7,735 bases of DNA from an uncultured Acetatifactor sp. (GTDB lineage: Bacteria > Bacillota > Clostridia > Lachnospirales > Lachnospiraceae): assembly GCA_948496895.1 (NCBI GenBank), contig CAOOJO010000118.1:1-7735 (forward strand), in the 5' to 3' direction. The position numbers were made by a program, and so were the translations under genes. The notes beneath the pieces are model-generated. The model was not told the origin of the DNA. It saw only the letters and a program-made list of their open reading frames with translations, and ran no database searches. Every line of letters starts with the position of its first letter. Position 1 is the first letter of the stretch. Of this stretch, positions 6,095 through 7,735 are shown piece after piece.

Positions 6095-7612
6095 ATGAGC
6101 AGCATGAGAGGAATCGACACCCCCGTCCGCCAGCGCAGGAGACGGGTATTTCGGGAAGTGGCGAACCTGGCGTACAATTCGACGAACCTAAAGGACGACA
6201 TGGAGGCGCTCCCTTATAAAATAGTGGACTACGAAGAGCCCCTGTACTGGGAGAGCGTGTACCGGGACAGGGCCATCATCCGCGAGCGCATCCGCCTGGC
6301 CATGGGCATGAGCCTGCGCCCGGAGAACAGGGAGCATCCCGGCCATCTGACCCAGGGGCTGGAGGAGAGCGACATCGACGAGAAATACTATGAGCCGCCC
6401 CTGATGCAGGTCATCCCCTCCGCCTGCAACGCCTGTCCGGAGAACCATTATGAAGTCACCAGCTCCTGCATGGGCTGCGTGGCCCATCCCTGCCACAGCG
6501 TGTGCCCCAAGGGGGCCATCTCCATGGTGAACGGCAAGTCCGTCATCGACCAGGAGAAGTGCATCAAATGCGGCAAGTGCAAGGAGGTATGCCCCTATGA
6601 CGCCATCTGCCACAAGGAGCGCCCCTGCAAGGCGGCCTGCGGCGTGGACGCGATCAAATCCGACCGGTTCGGCAGGGCTTACATAGATAACGACAGATGC
6701 GTGTCCTGCGGGATGTGCATGGTGAGCTGCCCCTTCGGGGCCATAGCGGACAAGTCCCAGATATTCCAGCTGATCCGGGCCATGCAGTCGGGCAGGGAGA
6801 TCATCGCCCAGGTGGCCCCGGCCTTCGCGGGCCAGTTCGGGCCGAAGGTCACGCCGGAGATGTTCAAGACGGCGCTGAAGGAGCTGGGCTTCGCGGACGT
6901 GTACGAGACGGCCATCGGCGCGGACTTGGGCTGCATGGCGGAGGCGGAGCATTACGTGAACGAGGTGGCCACAGGGAAGCAGAGCTTCGCCCTGACCTCC
7001 TGCTGTCCCTCCTGGTCCGTGATGGCCAAGCACCTCTTCCCCGAGACCATCGACAAGATCAGTAACGAGCTGACCCCCATGGTGGCCACGGCCAGGATCA
7101 TCAAGCGGGAGCACCCGGACGCACAGGTGGTGTTCATCGGCCCCTGCGCCTCCAAGAAGCTGGAGGCCAGCCGCAGGACGATCCGCTCGGACGTGGACTT
7201 CGTCATCACTTTTGAGGAGCTGACCGGGATGTTCGAGGCCAGGGGGATTCTTCTGGAGGAGATTAAGGCCATGGACGAGATGGAGGACGCCACCGGGGCG
7301 GGCCGTGGCTACGGCGTGGCAGGCGGCGTGGCGGGGGCCATCGAGGAGTGCATCAAGACCTATTACCCCGGCACCGAGGTGAAGATAGAGCACGCGGAGG
7401 GCCTGACGGAGTGCAAGAAGATGCTGCTGCTGGCCAAGGCGGGCAGGAAGAACGGCTGCCTGATAGAGGGCATGGCCTGTCCCGGCGGCTGCGTGGCCGG
7501 AGCGGGGACGAACATCGCCATCCCGCAGGCCATGAAGGAGGTGGCGAAGTTCAAGGCCCAGGCCAAAGAGACGGTGCCCCGGGAGGCGGATGACAGAGAC
7601 GACCTATCATAA
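6095..7612 (+). CDS. Monomeric [FeFe] hydrogenase, group B type, with multi-cluster ferredoxin region
   Basis: This 505-residue protein would catalyse reversible H2 formation using ferredoxin electrons in the cytoplasm. After a family-type N-terminus (about 1-105) comes a Cys-rich region: CNACPENHYEVT (111-122), CMGCVAHPCHSVCP (125-138), CIKCGKCKEVCP (156-167), CKAAC (178-182) and CVSCGMCMVSCP (202-213). This fits at least three [4Fe-4S] clusters. The catalytic domain (about 225-490) has all three H-cluster motifs: TSCCPSW (301-307, Cys303 the likely proton relay and Cys304 a ligand), GPCASKKLE (349-357, Cys351) and EGMACPGGCVAGAG (458-471, Cys462 and Cys466). Gly349 replaces the Met of the standard MPCxxKK motif, and the CNACPENxYxVT block is typical of group B (TIGR04105-like) enzymes. 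No signal peptide is present. It is followed 42 nt later by an iorA-like gene with no terminator between, suggesting one transcript. Confidence 0.93.
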   Translation: MSSMRGIDTPVRQRRRRVFREVANLAYNSTNLKDDMEALPYKIVDYEEPLYWESVYRDRAIIRERIRLAMGMSLRPENREHPGHLTQGLEESDIDEKYYEPPLMQVIPSACNACPENHYEVTSSCMGCVAHPCHSVCPKGAISMVNGKSVIDQEKCIKCGKCKEVCPYDAICHKERPCKAACGVDAIKSDRFGRAYIDNDRCVSCGMCMVSCPFGAIADKSQIFQLIRAMQSGREIIAQVAPAFAGQFGPKVTPEMFKTALKELGFADVYETAIGADLGCMAEAEHYVNEVATGKQSFALTSCCPSWSVMAKHLFPETIDKISNELTPMVATARIIKREHPDAQVVFIGPCASKKLEASRRTIRSDVDFVITFEELTGMFEARGILLEEIKAMDEMEDATGAGRGYGVAGGVAGAIEECIKTYYPGTEVKIEHAEGLTECKKMLLLAKAGRKNGCLIEGMACPGGCVAGAGTNIAIPQAMKEVAKFKAQAKETVPREADDRDDLS

Positions 7613-7615
7613 ATT

Positions 7616-7633
7616 TGGTATGGATGGTATGGA
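7616..7633 (+). repeat. Perfect tandem 9-bp repeat in the hydrogenase-iorA gap
   Basis: TGGTATGGA occurs twice in direct succession, between the hydrogenase stop and the next ribosome binding site. It has no clear function and may be a simple slippage product. Confidence 0.7.
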
Positions 7634-7654
7634 ATAGAAAGCAGGAGGAAAATC

Positions 7655-7735
7655 GTGTCAGAGAAGAAGATACTGCTAGGCAATGAGGCCATAGCGAGAG
7701 GAGCCTACGAGGCGGGCGTGAAGGTGTCGGCGGCC
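7655..7735 (+). CDS. iorA: Indolepyruvate:ferredoxin oxidoreductase alpha subunit, N-terminal fragment
   Basis: Only the first 27 codons are inside the window. A GTG start follows AGGAGG (7643-7648) by 6 nt. The peptide begins MSEKKILLGNEAIARGAYEA and continues GVKVSAA, which matches the highly conserved N-terminus of the IorA subunit, where the LLGNEAIARGA block opens the pyrimidine-binding domain. IorA pairs with IorB to convert arylpyruvates from aromatic amino acids into aryl-acetyl-CoA while reducing ferredoxin. The gene directly follows a ferredoxin-linked hydrogenase on the same strand. The call rests on a short stretch; a related 2-oxoacid:ferredoxin oxidoreductase alpha subunit is the main alternative. 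Confidence 0.82.
   Translation, partial: MSEKKILLGNEAIARGAYEAGVKVSAA

Noticed and set aside
6188..7393. Long minus-strand open frame (401 codons) opposite the hydrogenase gene
   Set aside because: It is a shadow frame in G+C-rich DNA; the plus strand encodes all the hydrogenase motifs.

Overview
The window looks like a piece of a G+C-rich (roughly 60% by eye) anaerobic Firmicutes genome, most likely a gut Clostridia (Lachnospiraceae or Oscillospiraceae type). The clues are strong AGGAGG-type ribosome binding sites, a large LplA-type sugar-binding lipoprotein with an acidic linker, an RpiR regulator, a monomeric group-B-type [FeFe] hydrogenase and the start of an indolepyruvate:ferredoxin oxidoreductase gene. 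Genus cannot be read from the sequence.

Left half (1-4013): three plus-strand genes. A 5'-truncated Asp-box (BNR, sialidase-like) protein is followed 55 nt later by a 585-residue solute-binding lipoprotein. After a 194-nt structured intergenic region ending in a terminator-like hairpin comes a second, complete Asp-box protein, a paralogue of the first (about 70% identical in the stretch compared). Neither the complete copy nor the visible part of the other shows an export signal.

Middle (4014-5928): an RpiR-family regulator on the minus strand is divergent from an N-acetylneuraminate lyase (NanA-like) gene on the plus strand. The 130-nt gap between them holds back-to-back promoters whose -35 boxes overlap, plus short inverted repeats that could be the operator. 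Together the first five genes read as a sialic-acid or sialoglycan use locus: bind and import glycan, release sialic acid inside the cell, split it into ManNAc and pyruvate, under RpiR control. Permeases, nanE and nanK are not in the window.

Right part (5929-7735): a clear rho-independent terminator ends the lyase unit. A new unit then begins with an [FeFe] hydrogenase carrying several ferredoxin-type clusters and a full set of H-cluster cysteines, followed 42 nt later by the first 27 codons of an iorA-like gene. The likely link is ferredoxin: the oxidoreductase reduces it during aromatic amino acid breakdown and the hydrogenase can exchange those electrons with H2. No RNA genes, CRISPR arrays, insertion sequences or phage genes were seen.
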